Shown in pieces: positions 7,253 to 17,181 of a stretch of DNA of 64,000 bases. The DNA lies in NCBI RefSeq assembly GCF_026788005.1, contig NZ_JABEPE010000001.1, positions 62,001 through 126,000 on the forward strand, read 5' to 3'. Source of the DNA: Alteromonas sp. a30. GTDB lineage: Bacteria; Pseudomonadota; Gammaproteobacteria; Enterobacterales; Alteromonadaceae. The notes under the pieces were generated by a model. It did no database searches, was not told the origin of the DNA, and saw nothing but the letters and a program-made list of their open reading frames with translations. Made by a program: the position numbers and the translations under genes. Numbering within the stretch: the first letter of the stretch is position 1; each line of letters begins with the position of its first letter.

Positions 7253-9666
7253 TGCCAAAGAACACGACTTGCTTCCATTGTGCCGAACCCATTCCCGAGT
7301 CAGCCCATTTTCATTTATCCCTATTAGGCGCAGAACAATCATTTTGTTGTCCCGGTTGCAAAGCGGTAGCTCAAGCTGTCGTAGAAAATGGTTTAGAGGA
7401 TTACTATCGTTATCGAAGTGAACCAGCAGAAAAAGCCCAAGGTGACGAAGCCTTATTGGAAAAATTACGGCTGTACGATAATCCCGTATTACGCGACGAA
7501 CTCGTCGTAGATGAAGGCGAAAAAAGTACCATACAACTTACCGTCTCTGGCATAAAATGCGCAGCTTGTGCTTGGCTCATCGAAAAACAATGCTTACAGG
7601 TAGAAGGCGTTAACCGAATTGGTGTCGATGTGGCGGCAAACCGAGCAACGGTTGAATGGAATAATCAGCGCACTAAACTCAGCGATATACTTTCTAGTAT
7701 TGCCACCATTGGCTATGACGCCTCGCCATTTCAGCCCGACAGCCATGAGCAGGTTTTCAAAAACGAATCGAAACGATTTCTTAAAAAATTAGGTTTATCC
7801 GGCTTGCTAACGATGCAAGTCATGATGTTGGCATTTGGCCTTTATTTCGGCGTATTTGGCGACATTGATACAGAAACTCGCAGTTATTTTCATTGGGTTA
7901 GTTTGTTGCTTACAACGCCTGTGGTGTTTTATTCAGGCTCTGAGTTTTTTTCTCGAGCACTAAGTGCGTTGGCATTAAAAGAAGTCAATATGGATGTTCC
8001 CATTAGCCTCGCGATCATGATTATTTTCGGCTCAAGCTGCTGGGCCACAATCCAAGATTCTGGAACGGTTTATTTTGAATCCGTGTGCATGTTCATCTTC
8101 TTATTACTCATAAGCCGCTTTTTGGAACATCAAAGTCGTAAAAAAGCCGCTACGATCGCCGCAAACACCAATAAACATATCCCTGTTACCGCGCATCTAC
8201 TGCATGAAGGACAGGAAGTCGAAGCGCTTGCCCGCTCACTCAAACCCGGCGATAGAGTAAGAGTCAAACCGGGGGAAACCATTCCCGTGGATGCCAAAGT
8301 GGTTTCAGGCAGCAGTGATGTAGATGAATCCATGTTAACAGGTGAATTTCGCCATATTGCCAAAGACGTTGGTAGTAACGTGTTAGGTGGGACGATTAAC
8401 CAAAGCAGCGTGATGGAATTACGCGTAGAAAAACGTCTTCAGAATTCAGTAGTGCAAGAAATTAGCCGTTTACAAGAACTTGCATTGAGTCAAAAACCAC
8501 GTATCGCAGTGCTTGTTGATAATATCGCCAAATACTTTGTGTATGCCGTTTTAATTTTGGCGGTAATCACCTATCTATATTGGACGCTAGTGTCGCCAGA
8601 ACACGCACTACTCTATGCTGTTGCAGTGCTCGTCGCGACTTGCCCTTGCGCCTTGGGATTAGCCACACCAACGGCATTAACCGCAGCAATGGCGAAACTA
8701 AAAGAATTTAACATCATCCTAAAATCAGCGGATTTTTTAGAGAACTTACCCAATATTGATACCGTGATATTCGATAAAACAGGCACGCTAACAGAAGGAA
8801 AGTTCAGCTTAACAGATATACAACTGCATGATTTTGCCGATAATGAACACGATGCAATGCGTGTTAAAGCCATTGCCGCTAGCCTAGAGGCCCACTCTGA
8901 GCACCCCATTGCCGCAGCGTTCCAAAATCCACCTAACACACTGTTAAATGTGGAGCAGGTTAAAGTTCACACCGGCGCTGGCGTTGAAGGTATGATAAAG
9001 GGCCGCCACTATGCGATTGGCTCTCCAAGTTTCATTGGTGTTAAAGAAGAAAACGGCTCTTTTAATGTACTCTTAAGCTGCGATAATAAGCACATTGCTA
9101 GCTTCACGGTTAAAGATACGATTGCTTCAGGAACTAAAGAGTTTGTTAACTCTGTTGCTCATCTAAACCCCACTATTTTAAGCGGCGATGCCGAAATTAA
9201 CGTGGCTGATACAGCAAAGCAACTCGGTATTCAGCATTGGCGTTCACGTTGTTTACCAAAAGATAAACTGGCCTATATTGAGCAGTTACAGCAGCAAGGA
9301 AAGCGTGTGCTCATGATTGGTGATGGTATTAACGACGGACCAGTTCTAGCCCAAGCGGATGTTTCGATTGCGGTAAACAAAGCCACGGATTTAGCCAAAA
9401 ATGCCGCGGATGTCATTATGATGCGTGACAATATTAGTACATTAAATGTACTTTTTCGTATTGCCAAACGCACTAAAGTAACGATTCGAAGCAATATTTT
9501 ATGGGCATTAGGATACAATTCTTGCGCTTTACCACTTGCCATGACGGGTGTCCTGGCGCCTTGGATGGCGGTTATTGGTATGTCATTAAGCTCCATCATT
9601 GTGGTCTTTAATTCAACACGCTTGCTTTCGACAGAGAAAAAGCCAGCGAAAATTTCAGGGGTTTAA
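7252..9666 (+). CDS. ccoI: Copper-translocating P-type ATPase CcoI (cbb3 assembly)
   Basis: An 804-residue CopA2-type P1B ATPase that exports Cu(I) for assembly of the CuB site in CcoN. The N-terminus has a cysteine cluster (C7, C10, C32, C33, C36) of the kind seen in CcoI/FixI. A heavy-metal-associated domain with CAAC at 103-106 follows. The core has the membrane metal site CPC at 464-466, the phosphorylation motif DKTGTLT from residue 508, the SEHPIA motif of the nucleotide domain, and GDGINDGP. It is joined to ccoH by a one-base overlap and followed by ccoS after 5 bases. Confidence 0.97.
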   Translation: MPKNTTCFHCAEPIPESAHFHLSLLGAEQSFCCPGCKAVAQAVVENGLEDYYRYRSEPAEKAQGDEALLEKLRLYDNPVLRDELVVDEGEKSTIQLTVSGIKCAACAWLIEKQCLQVEGVNRIGVDVAANRATVEWNNQRTKLSDILSSIATIGYDASPFQPDSHEQVFKNESKRFLKKLGLSGLLTMQVMMLAFGLYFGVFGDIDTETRSYFHWVSLLLTTPVVFYSGSEFFSRALSALALKEVNMDVPISLAIMIIFGSSCWATIQDSGTVYFESVCMFIFLLLISRFLEHQSRKKAATIAANTNKHIPVTAHLLHEGQEVEALARSLKPGDRVRVKPGETIPVDAKVVSGSSDVDESMLTGEFRHIAKDVGSNVLGGTINQSSVMELRVEKRLQNSVVQEISRLQELALSQKPRIAVLVDNIAKYFVYAVLILAVITYLYWTLVSPEHALLYAVAVLVATCPCALGLATPTALTAAMAKLKEFNIILKSADFLENLPNIDTVIFDKTGTLTEGKFSLTDIQLHDFADNEHDAMRVKAIAASLEAHSEHPIAAAFQNPPNTLLNVEQVKVHTGAGVEGMIKGRHYAIGSPSFIGVKEENGSFNVLLSCDNKHIASFTVKDTIASGTKEFVNSVAHLNPTILSGDAEINVADTAKQLGIQHWRSRCLPKDKLAYIEQLQQQGKRVLMIGDGINDGPVLAQADVSIAVNKATDLAKNAADVIMMRDNISTLNVLFRIAKRTKVTIRSNILWALGYNSCALPLAMTGVLAPWMAVIGMSLSSIIVVFNSTRLLSTEKKPAKISGV

Positions 9667-9671
9667 CATTC

Positions 9672-9905
9672 ATGAGCATTATCTATGTGCTAATCCCATT
9701 AGCCATCATCATCATTCTTATTGCTATTGGCGTGTTTTTCTGGGCGGTGAAAAGCGATCAATTTAACGACTTAGAAAGGCAAGGCTATAACATTCTTTTT
9801 GATGAAGAAAATATCCCACCTAAAGATGCCCAAGCACAGGTGAAAGATTCAACAACAAAGAACAAAAACGTTGAAGATAAACACCCTACAGTGAATAAGC
9901 CCTAA
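9672..9905 (+). CDS. ccoS: cbb3 oxidase maturation protein CcoS
   Basis: A 77-residue protein with one N-terminal helix (residues 3-25), then FFWAVKSDQFNDLERQG, which is the hallmark of CcoS/FixS. It is needed for cofactor insertion into the cbb3 oxidase. It is somewhat longer than most members because of a polar, Lys-rich tail. It sits 5 bases after ccoI. Confidence 0.95.
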   Translation: MSIIYVLIPLAIIIILIAIGVFFWAVKSDQFNDLERQGYNILFDEENIPPKDAQAQVKDSTTKNKNVEDKHPTVNKP

Positions 9906-9923
9906 GAAAAGGTTATTTTCATC

Positions 9924-10589
9924 GTGACATCCGATTTTATATCTGCCTTTCTTATAGGCATCGCCGGCAGCGTTCACTGTATCGCTATGTGTGGAGGTGT
10001 GACTGCGGGCTTATCACTCGCGATCCCCAAAGGGAAACAGCAACTACCGTTTATTTTTGCATACAACCTGGGCCGGATTACTAGCTACAGCATAGCTGGT
10101 GGCCTCGCTGGGGCCTTAAGTAGCATTTTGTCACATCAACTCCAAGATGGAATTGCATGGCTCAATTTACTCAGTGGATTATTTTTACTACTAATGGCTG
10201 CTTACATCGGGAACTGGTGGCCTATTTTAAGCCAATTAGAACGAATTGGAGGCGTATTGTGGCGCAGAATTAGCCCTCTTTCAAAGCGTTTTATGCCTTT
10301 TAAACACCCTCTTTATGCGCTTCCTTATGGGCTGATTTGGGGTTGGCTTCCGTGTGGTTTAGTTTACTCTTCTCTCACTTGGAGTTTGGCCAGTGGCAAC
10401 GCAACAAACGGGGCATTAAGCATGTTCTTTTTCGGGTTAGGCACACTGCCCTCTATGATATTAGCCGCCTATTCGGCAACACAAGTGACTCATCTATTAA
10501 AAAAGCCTCGAACAAAACAACTGATCGCCCTGATATTAGCGTTGTTTGGTATTCTAAATATTTCCCAATCTCTCGCAAATATTTTATAG
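9924..10589 (+). CDS. Sulfite exporter TauE/SafE-like (CcoI/DsbD-like) membrane protein
   Basis: A 221-residue protein with about six membrane helices. It starts with a GTG codon and has AAGG about 11 bases upstream. The N-terminus FLIGIAGSVHCIAMCGGVTAG carries the Cys/His pattern of the heavy-metal transporter/urease accessory UreH-like group often annotated as a TauE/SafE protein. The same gene commonly lies between ccoS and fnr in Alteromonas- and Shewanella-type genomes. A role in copper or thiol supply for cbb3 assembly is plausible but inferred from position. Confidence 0.8.
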   Translation: MTSDFISAFLIGIAGSVHCIAMCGGVTAGLSLAIPKGKQQLPFIFAYNLGRITSYSIAGGLAGALSSILSHQLQDGIAWLNLLSGLFLLLMAAYIGNWWPILSQLERIGGVLWRRISPLSKRFMPFKHPLYALPYGLIWGWLPCGLVYSSLTWSLASGNATNGALSMFFFGLGTLPSMILAAYSATQVTHLLKKPRTKQLIALILALFGILNISQSLANIL

Positions 10590-10618
10590 TGAAGGCAGAG
10601 CTCTAGAAGGAATCCCGC

Positions 10619-11359
10619 ATGACATCACAAACCAATTTTTCAATTCATTGTCAAAATTGCAGCTTCAGTCAATTATGCCTGCCTTTTAACCTGAACAGTC
10701 AGGAACTAAACAAATTAGACGACATAATTCAACGTAAGCGCCCAATTCAGAAAAATGAACGCCTTTTCACTGCTGGCGCTCCACTTAACGCATTGTATGC
10801 GGTTCGCTCTGGCTCATTTAAAACCTTTACCGTTTCTCAAGATGGTGAAGAACAAATCACGGCTTTCCATTTGCCCGGTGAAATCATTGGCTTCGATGGA
10901 TTAATTCAACAATCTCATCAGAGCTTTGCCCAAGCACTGGAAACCTCAATGGTCTGTGAAATTCCATATCAAACACTTGATGAACTTTCTGGCGAATTTC
11001 CTAAATTACGTCAACAGATAATGCGGTTGATGAGTAACGAAATCCATCAAGATCAAGAAATGTTTATGTTGTTGAACAAACGCACCGCAGAGGAAAGACT
11101 CGCATACTTTATTAAGAGCTTATCGAACCGATTCCATGATAGAGGCTTTTCATCTAACGAATTCCGTTTGACCATGACTCGAGGTGAAATCGGTAACTAT
11201 TTGGGTCTGACCGTAGAAACCATAAGCCGCTTGCTAACTCGCTTTCAAAAAGAAAGCCTGATATCGGTAAGCGGTAAGTTAATTCAAATTTTAGACCACG
11301 CAAAACTGGATGCTAGAATCGGCTCTAAGCGTCATGTCTGTTCAACGCCATTACAGTAA
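10619..11359 (+). CDS. fnr: Oxygen-sensing CRP/FNR-family regulator Fnr (EtrA/Anr)
   Basis: A 246-residue transcription factor. Candidate [4Fe-4S] ligands are C11, C14 and C20 in an N-terminal motif ([10 protein letters not shown]), plus C113 in the cAMP-binding-like domain. The recognition region [20 protein letters not shown] is almost the same as E. coli FNR, so the target should be TTGAT-N4-ATCAA. GAAGGAA lies about 7 bases before the ATG. FNR-like boxes in this window occur before ccoN and uspE, the expected local targets. Confidence 0.97.
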   Translation: MTSQTNFSIHCQNCSFSQLCLPFNLNSQELNKLDDIIQRKRPIQKNERLFTAGAPLNALYAVRSGSFKTFTVSQDGEEQITAFHLPGEIIGFDGLIQQSHQSFAQALETSMVCEIPYQTLDELSGEFPKLRQQIMRLMSNEIHQDQEMFMLLNKRTAEERLAYFIKSLSNRFHDRGFSSNEFRLTMTRGEIGNYLGLTVETISRLLTRFQKESLISVSGKLIQILDHAKLDARIGSKRHVCSTPLQ

Positions 11360-11380
11360 CCTACGGTAATCTAAAAATAT

Positions 11381-11394
11381 TTGATCTTGAACAA
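11381..11394 (+). promoter_or_regulatory. FNR-like box upstream of uspE
   Basis: TTGATCTTGAACAA matches TTGAT-N4-ATCAA at 9 of 10 positions and lies 67 bases before the uspE ATG. It sits just upstream of an inverted repeat that reaches the uspE ribosome site. Confidence 0.65.
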
Positions 11395-11395
11395 G

Positions 11396-11454
11396 CCTTT
11401 TCCTAAGAAAAAGCCTAAGCTAATGTTAGATGTTTGACTTAGCGTAGGAAAAGG
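11396..11454 (+). promoter_or_regulatory. Inverted repeat over the uspE ribosome binding site
   Basis: CCTTTTCCTA (11396-11405) is perfectly complementary to TAGGAAAAGG (11445-11454). A second short helix can form inside (CTAAG 11415-11419 with CTTAG 11438-11442). The 3' arm contains the Shine-Dalgarno GGAAAAGG, 7 bases before the ATG. There is no T run, so it is not a terminator. If transcribed, the stem would hide the ribosome site, as in translational switches or thermometers. Whether the 5' arm is inside the transcript depends on the unknown start site. Confidence 0.5.
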
Positions 11455-11461
11455 TACACTT

Positions 11462-12397
11462 ATGAGTGATTTCAAAAAGATCCTCGCGGTAATTGACCCC
11501 ACCGTACAGAAACAAAAATCCCTTGATCGTGCAATCGAGCTTGCTCAAAAAACAAACGGCAATATTACGGCATTTTTGAGTATTTATGATTTTTCTTATG
11601 ATCTCACAACGATGCTTTCGTTAGATGAAAGAGAAACCATGAAACAAGCTTTGCTTGATGACAAAGTGGAATGGGTTACTAACCTTATTGCAGCGAAAAA
11701 GGGCGATAATAATCTCGAGATAGACATCAAGGTCGTTTGGCATAATCGCCCTTATGAGAGCATCATTATTGAATCTATCCAAGGCAATTATGATCTTATT
11801 GTAAAAGGCACACATAAGCACGACACGCTTAAGTCAGTGATATTCACACCAACAGACTGGCACCTTATGCGTAAGGCGCCTACCTCAGTTTTATTAGTGA
11901 AAGAACACGATTGGCCCATTAACGGACAAGTGTTAGCCGCGGTAAATGTGGGTACAGAAGATGACGCACACCGTCAGCTTAACGATAAAGTCACAAAAGT
12001 CGCCCATGAAATGGCAAATGTACTCCAAGCTAATGTGCACTTAGTTAACTCTTACCCGGGCACCCCAGTCAATATTGCTATTGAAATTCCTGAATTCGAC
12101 CCTCAAGGTTATAACGAATCAGTGAAAAATTATCACAATAAAAGCATGACGGAGCACGCACAGCAATTTCAAGTTGCCCTTGAAAACTGCCATGTAAAAG
12201 AAGGTCTGCCAGAAGATGTGATTCCAAACGTTGCAAAAGAAATCGACGCTGAACTTGTTATCATTGGCACCATTGGCCGCCATGGCATTTCTGCGGCACT
12301 CATTGGTAATACAGCAGAACATGTTATCGATATGCTTGACTGCGATATACTGGCGCTTAAGCCCGATGGGTTTGAATCCCCTGTTATTATCGATTAG
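11462..12397 (+). CDS. uspE: Universal stress protein UspE
   Basis: A 311-residue protein made of two UspA domains in tandem (about 1-145 and 155-305), the UspE arrangement. The first domain begins FKKILAVIDPTVQKQKSLDRAIELA. Each domain ends in the expected core helix and strand, for example LVIIGTIGRHGISAALIGNTAEHVIDMLDCDILAL, with a G-x-x-G nucleotide-loop pattern. UspE is a cytoplasmic stress protein and is often the neighbour of fnr in gammaproteobacteria. An FNR-like box and a stem over its ribosome site lie upstream. Confidence 0.95.
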   Translation: MSDFKKILAVIDPTVQKQKSLDRAIELAQKTNGNITAFLSIYDFSYDLTTMLSLDERETMKQALLDDKVEWVTNLIAAKKGDNNLEIDIKVVWHNRPYESIIIESIQGNYDLIVKGTHKHDTLKSVIFTPTDWHLMRKAPTSVLLVKEHDWPINGQVLAAVNVGTEDDAHRQLNDKVTKVAHEMANVLQANVHLVNSYPGTPVNIAIEIPEFDPQGYNESVKNYHNKSMTEHAQQFQVALENCHVKEGLPEDVIPNVAKEIDAELVIIGTIGRHGISAALIGNTAEHVIDMLDCDILALKPDGFESPVIID

Positions 12398-12752
12398 ATA
12401 AGCAAACAACAGAGAGTCATCCGTAGAGATTGTGTGCAACTTGCCTTATAGTGCTTGCTTCTTCACGGCATAGAGTTGCATTTACTCTCTACTGGTGACA
12501 AATTTTTTGTATCCTTCTTCATCGTAGTTTAAGCCTTCTTTTTAATCTTCGACGTTAGCCGTTTCTCATAAGAAACCTCTTCACTACGTTGAATTGAAAC
12601 ACTTTTCTCTGAATCCCTGTCGTGAAAACGCTTACTTACCAAAAATTTTCATTTCATTAACATATTGGGTTGATTCTTTTCTCGCAGCAGTGTAACTATC
12701 TACCAACTAAGTAATCCAAATCATTCACCTTTATTCATAATCTGGACACATA
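12398..12752. other. 355-base region upstream of a TonB receptor
   Basis: AT-rich leader between uspE and the receptor gene. No Fur box, hairpin with T run or small coding gene was recognised. It probably carries the receptor promoter and a long 5' leader. Confidence 0.4.
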
Positions 12753-15191
12753 ATGAATCACCGCAGTAAACACGCTAATTTTAAAATGAAACGGATCGCG
12801 TTAGCTTTAGCTGGCCTTACCTTAACCAATAGTGCAGTAGCGCAACAGGAAACAACCGAAGCCGAAGGAGGAATTGAGGTCATCAACGTTACCGCACAAA
12901 AGCGTAGCGAAAACCTACAAGAAGTCCCCATTGCTATTACCGCTTTTTCCGAGGACGCTATTCGTAAAATCGGAGCAAGTGACCTCAATGACTTAGGTCT
13001 GTACACACCGGGTTTTGAATCAAACAATGCCACAGCCACACAAACCGCTTGGACTGTACGCGGTATCACAACGAATGACTTTGGCATCGGTCTAGACCCA
13101 GCCGTCGCAGTCTATATTGATGGCGTTTATATTGGTCGCCGTGGCACATCTAACCTCAACTTCAATGACGTAGAGCGTGTTGAAGTTCTAAAAGGGCCTC
13201 AAGGCACTCTATTTGGACGGAACTCCGCAGCAGGTGCAGTGAATATCATCACCAAAGCGCCCGTTAATGATGTTGAAGGCAATGTTCGCGTAACGCTCGG
13301 AAATTACAAAAAGCGGAAGCTAGAAGGGTTGGTAAACCTGCCGATCAACGATAATTGGTCTTTTAGAGGCTCATACACCAACAATAACCGCGACGGTCAT
13401 ATCAAAACCTTTGGTCGAGAAGACATTGGAAACGAGCATGACTGGGGAGCAAGAGCAGCATTTTTCGCAGAATACGATAATTTTGAAGCGGTAATACGTG
13501 CAGATGTTTCAAGTCTGAATCAAGACTCTCGTCCCGCAGCAACACTCAACACAGGTTATGGCCCGGGCGATCCATTTGGCGTATATCACACCGATGGCGG
13601 TGATGACGTATACGAAGCGCGCGATGTAAAAGGTGTCTCTGCAGAACTTAATTGGCATTTTGGCGACATCACTTTTACCTCAATTACCGCTTATCGCGAA
13701 TTCGAACGTTACAATGGTATGGAAGATGATGGCAGTGCCTTCGATCGTGCTCGGTTTGTGAGTGTACTTGATGAAGATCAGGACCAATTTAGCCAAGAAT
13801 TTCGTCTAACGGGAAGTAGCGAAAAGGTAAAGTGGACCGTTGGTGCAACCTATTTCCAAGAAGACATCGCCCAAACAACCGATGCCAAGTTCAATACACA
13901 AAGTTTTGATGGCTTCGCGTTAACCTCAGCCGGTGTTGATCCATCGTTAATTCCCAATATTCAACAGGGATTAGGGATGGCCGGGCTGTATCAACAGTTC
14001 ATTCCAAGCTCAACATTGGCAGGCATCGTTAACGATACAATATTCACCCCCGAGCAAGTGCTTGGTTTAATTGTTGCCGCCAATTACGGTAAACCTCACA
14101 TTGAAACTACCGCTAACAGTAATGATATTGAAAGTTACGCAGCCTACGGTGACATGACCTACTCTGTTACCGACAAACTCGATTTAACCTTCGGCTTGCG
14201 TTATACGCGAGATGAAAAAACATTCGATATTTTCACACAGTATCAAAACGAAATTGAGATCCCATTCGCAGGCTACGATAACGTGCCAATCGGTATCGCC
14301 TTCTCAGTCCCTACCGATGTCACGCAAAACGCAACATGGAACAAGTTAACACCCCGCTTTGTTATTGATTATCAGTGGACGCGAGACTTCATGACCTACG
14401 CCAGCTATTCAGAAGGCTTTAAGGCCGGTGGATTCAACACTCTTGGTGAAGCGCCGCCAGTAGACGAAGAAACCGTGGAAAACATTGAAATTGGTATGAA
14501 ATCATCTTGGCTTGAAAACCAATTACGCTTGAATGTGGCACTTTACAGCTACGATTACACCGACTTACAAAATCATGAATTAGACGGCCCTGTAGGCTCT
14601 GTTCCAACCTATAATTTGCGTAATGTTGATGCTGAAGGCCAAGGCGCAGAAGTTGAATTAAAATGGCAAGCGACTAGAGACTTATTAGTTTCTGTCAATT
14701 ACGCGTACTTAGACACGGAATACACCAAGTGGGAGTTCTTCCCTTGGGAAATTGACGAAATGGCGCAAGGTTTGACCGTGGAAGACCGAGTTGGCGAGCC
14801 TATTTCTGGTATGCCCAAAACGCAATATAACGTTGCTTTCGACTATTTAATGGAAACAGGTTCCGGTGATATTAGCTGGCACTTTGACTATGCCTACAGC
14901 AGTGAGCGTCAACAAGATATTGATGGGCCAACATTGCCTATTTTACCTTATAACCCAGCAGACGTTACTGGCTTAACCGCAGATAATAAGATTGACTCTT
15001 ATGGTATAGCCAACGCGCGAATCACCTACTTCCCAGCAGACGCCGATTACGAAATTTCTGTATACGCACGTAATTTGTTTGATGAGGAATATCTATTAGC
15101 CATCGGTGGTCAAGCAATGGCAGTGGGCTCACCGATTGCGAATCCAGGATTACCACGAATGTACGGTGTAGAAGTGAATTATCGATTCTAA
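12753..15191 (+). CDS. TonB-dependent outer-membrane receptor, substrate unknown
   Basis: An 812-residue receptor with a signal peptide (about residues 1-30, ending AVAQ), a TonB-box region IEVINVTAQKR and a plug domain (LQEVPIAITAFSEDAIRK, VERVEVLKGPQGTLFGRNSAAGAVNI). The 22-strand barrel ends in the classic C-terminal aromatic sequence YGVEVNYRF. This subtype is expanded in Alteromonadales and sphingomonads and is used for many carbohydrates, aromatics and siderophores, so the ligand cannot be read from sequence. No transport or catabolic partner gene is adjacent. A terminator follows. Confidence 0.95.
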   Translation: MNHRSKHANFKMKRIALALAGLTLTNSAVAQQETTEAEGGIEVINVTAQKRSENLQEVPIAITAFSEDAIRKIGASDLNDLGLYTPGFESNNATATQTAWTVRGITTNDFGIGLDPAVAVYIDGVYIGRRGTSNLNFNDVERVEVLKGPQGTLFGRNSAAGAVNIITKAPVNDVEGNVRVTLGNYKKRKLEGLVNLPINDNWSFRGSYTNNNRDGHIKTFGREDIGNEHDWGARAAFFAEYDNFEAVIRADVSSLNQDSRPAATLNTGYGPGDPFGVYHTDGGDDVYEARDVKGVSAELNWHFGDITFTSITAYREFERYNGMEDDGSAFDRARFVSVLDEDQDQFSQEFRLTGSSEKVKWTVGATYFQEDIAQTTDAKFNTQSFDGFALTSAGVDPSLIPNIQQGLGMAGLYQQFIPSSTLAGIVNDTIFTPEQVLGLIVAANYGKPHIETTANSNDIESYAAYGDMTYSVTDKLDLTFGLRYTRDEKTFDIFTQYQNEIEIPFAGYDNVPIGIAFSVPTDVTQNATWNKLTPRFVIDYQWTRDFMTYASYSEGFKAGGFNTLGEAPPVDEETVENIEIGMKSSWLENQLRLNVALYSYDYTDLQNHELDGPVGSVPTYNLRNVDAEGQGAEVELKWQATRDLLVSVNYAYLDTEYTKWEFFPWEIDEMAQGLTVEDRVGEPISGMPKTQYNVAFDYLMETGSGDISWHFDYAYSSERQQDIDGPTLPILPYNPADVTGLTADNKIDSYGIANARITYFPADADYEISVYARNLFDEEYLLAIGGQAMAVGSPIANPGLPRMYGVEVNYRF

Positions 15192-15210
15192 GACCAGACC
15201 ATTCAACGTA

Positions 15211-15239
15211 AAAAAACAGGAGCTTGTCTCCTGTTTTTT
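15211..15239. terminator. Bidirectional terminator between the TonB receptor and a minus-strand gene
   Basis: AAAAAACAGGAG and CTCCTGTTTTTT form a perfect stem with a short CTTGT loop. T runs occur in both directions, and it lies between convergent genes. Confidence 0.9.
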
Positions 15240-15276
15240 GTGTTCCTCTATCACTATTAAGCGCTATATCGCTCGC

Positions 15277-15906
15277 TTAATTGGAGTCGCCTTTGTCTTG
15301 CTTTGAAAGCTCTTTTTCAATCAATACAGTAGAACGAAATTTCAAGGTTTCGATAAAGCAAATTACGCCCAATACAAACCATAATCCTCCTTCCAACAAC
15401 AACCTTGCCCCTTCCACAAAATTATCGGAAACATCAGCAATACCAACCATAAAAATGGCAAAGCCTGTTAAATAGAACAAAACACCAAGAATGAAGCTAC
15501 CAAAACCCAAAAATCTATCCATCGGCGAGATGTTAACAGCCAAACGTCCATTAACAAGCCGCAGGCAACTACTGGCTCTGCGAAAATGGTCGAACTTTAA
15601 CTCACCTTCAAATCGCTCATGAGCTCGGGTAATCGCGTCTCGTAATTGTGGTTCAGCTTTGAATCCCGTTGCTAAACGGTAATACTCTGACTCTAATTCT
15701 CGCTCAAGATGCCTTCGCGTTAACCCCTTAATACATTCACACTGCAACGCCTCTTTTAAATGACTCAGCTTAATTCGCCGCCTTTCATCCCAAAAGGTAA
15801 CGATACTTTTTGCTTTAAACAGCACCAATAAAATACCCAATGTGAGCATAAGCCAAATATTCCCATCTTCGATGGCATTGATCAGAGCAAACAGTATATC
15901 GGGCAT
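15277..15906 (-). CDS. Hypothetical membrane protein
   Basis: 209 residues. It has one N-terminal helix (about 15-32, WLMLTLGILLVLFKA), a charged cytoplasmic stretch of about 80 residues rich in Arg/Glu/Leu that may form helices (KLSHLKEALQC, RRHLERELESEYYRLATGF), and two C-terminal helices (about 133-156 and 166-186). It ends in a hydrophilic tail. No family is recognised, and it stands alone between convergent and divergent neighbours. Confidence 0.6.
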   Translation of the reverse strand: MPDILFALINAIEDGNIWLMLTLGILLVLFKAKSIVTFWDERRRIKLSHLKEALQCECIKGLTRRHLERELESEYYRLATGFKAEPQLRDAITRAHERFEGELKFDHFRRASSCLRLVNGRLAVNISPMDRFLGFGSFILGVLFYLTGFAIFMVGIADVSDNFVEGARLLLEGGLWFVLGVICFIETLKFRSTVLIEKELSKQDKGDSN

Positions 15907-16258
15907 GGCTTGGTTCCTTTTTTATGCAGCTTTAACGGTAGACTTTATACCCTACATTTAGGCGTGTTGCGAGATTTAACCAAAGAAAGAAAAGTGAAAT
16001 AGTTGATGTAATACAAAACGTTAGTCATAAAAAAAGAGCGCTTTCTTAAGCTTTCTCATTTTCTAAGTATCATTTTGATTTTTCTCATAAGTCAACGGGT
16101 TAACTCAACGATAAACGTCAGAAAATTGTACTTTCGCTTACGCGCTTTTCCGCTATGCAATCCCCAAAAAGAACGCCCAAGAAACTCTCTTTTGAATGCC
16201 CAACAACATCAAGTATAATGCGCGCCAATTTCCTTAAGAGACAACGGCTGTTAAGTTC
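15907..16258. other. 352-base divergent region upstream of ttcA
   Basis: It contains the ttcA promoter (16192-16219) and, on the other strand, the promoter area of the hypothetical membrane protein. The rest is AT-rich with no clear structure. Confidence 0.5.
16192..16219 (+). promoter_or_regulatory. Sigma-70-type promoter for ttcA
   Basis: TTGAAT (16192-16197), a 16-base spacer and a perfect TATAAT (16214-16219), about 40 bases before the ttcA ATG. Confidence 0.7.
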
Positions 16259-17146
16259 ATGTCGGTGATACAGAAAGTAAAATACAACGAAAACAAACTA
16301 CAAAAACGCCTGCGTGGAAAAGTCGGTAAAGCTATCGCCGACTTTAATATGATCGAAGAAGGTGATGTAGTGATGGCGGCTATTAGCGGCGGTAAAGACT
16401 CTTTCGCCATGCTGGATATTTTGTTGAGCCTGCAAAAGTCTGCGCCGGTTTCGTTTGAAGTCATTGCCGTAAACCTTGACCAAAAACAGCCGGGCTTCCC
16501 TGAGCATATTCTGCCAGAATATTTTGAATCACTAGATATCCCCTACTACATCATCGATAAAGACACCTACTCTGTTGTTAAAGCAAAAGTTCCCGAAGGG
16601 AAAACCACTTGCGGCCTATGCTCTCGTTTACGTAGAGGCACGCTATATTCTTTTGCGGAGAAAATAGGTGCGAATAAAATCGCGCTTGGACATCACATGG
16701 ATGACATCGTAGAAACGTTATTTTTAAACATGTTTCACGGCTCTAAGATGAAAGCAATGCCGCCTAAGCTGCGTTCAGATGATATGCGTAATGTGGTCAT
16801 TCGCCCACTCGCTTATTGCCGAGAAAAAGACTTAATTCGCTTTGCCGAAGTGCGTGAATATCCCATTATTCCGTGCAATTTATGTGGCTCACAAGAAAAC
16901 CTGCAACGCCAGAGCATTAAAGCGATGCTAACCCAATGGGACAAGCAATCGCCGGGACGCGTGGAAAACATCTTTAAATCGTTGCAAAACGTTAGTCCCA
17001 GTCAGCTTGCGGACACTAGCCTTTTCGACTTTCAGAATTTACCAATAGATAGAAGCACACCTAAAGCAGAATATGAGTTTACTGATGAGCAAGTCTCGTC
17101 AACCAATATTGATGACTCTCTCATCATTGATGTGACGCATGTTTAA
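16259..17146 (+). CDS. ttcA: tRNA 2-thiocytidine(32) synthetase TtcA
   Basis: A 295-residue cytosolic PP-loop enzyme that thiolates cytidine 32 of some tRNAs in an ATP-dependent, iron-sulfur-dependent reaction. The PP-loop SGGKDS is at about residues 44-49. The two conserved CxxC motifs are CGLC (about 119-122) and CNLC (about 209-212). Length and overall sequence match TtcA closely. It has its own promoter and is convergent with a DUF2987 gene. Confidence 0.97.
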   Translation: MSVIQKVKYNENKLQKRLRGKVGKAIADFNMIEEGDVVMAAISGGKDSFAMLDILLSLQKSAPVSFEVIAVNLDQKQPGFPEHILPEYFESLDIPYYIIDKDTYSVVKAKVPEGKTTCGLCSRLRRGTLYSFAEKIGANKIALGHHMDDIVETLFLNMFHGSKMKAMPPKLRSDDMRNVVIRPLAYCREKDLIRFAEVREYPIIPCNLCGSQENLQRQSIKAMLTQWDKQSPGRVENIFKSLQNVSPSQLADTSLFDFQNLPIDRSTPKAEYEFTDEQVSSTNIDDSLIIDVTHV

Positions 17147-17181
17147 ACCACTTTGTAGTGTTATGGGCGATTAAGAATCGC

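Noticed and set aside
8130-8939. Antisense reading frames of about 77-108 residues within ccoI
   Set aside because: They mirror a well-conserved P-type ATPase and have no start signals or recognisable protein.
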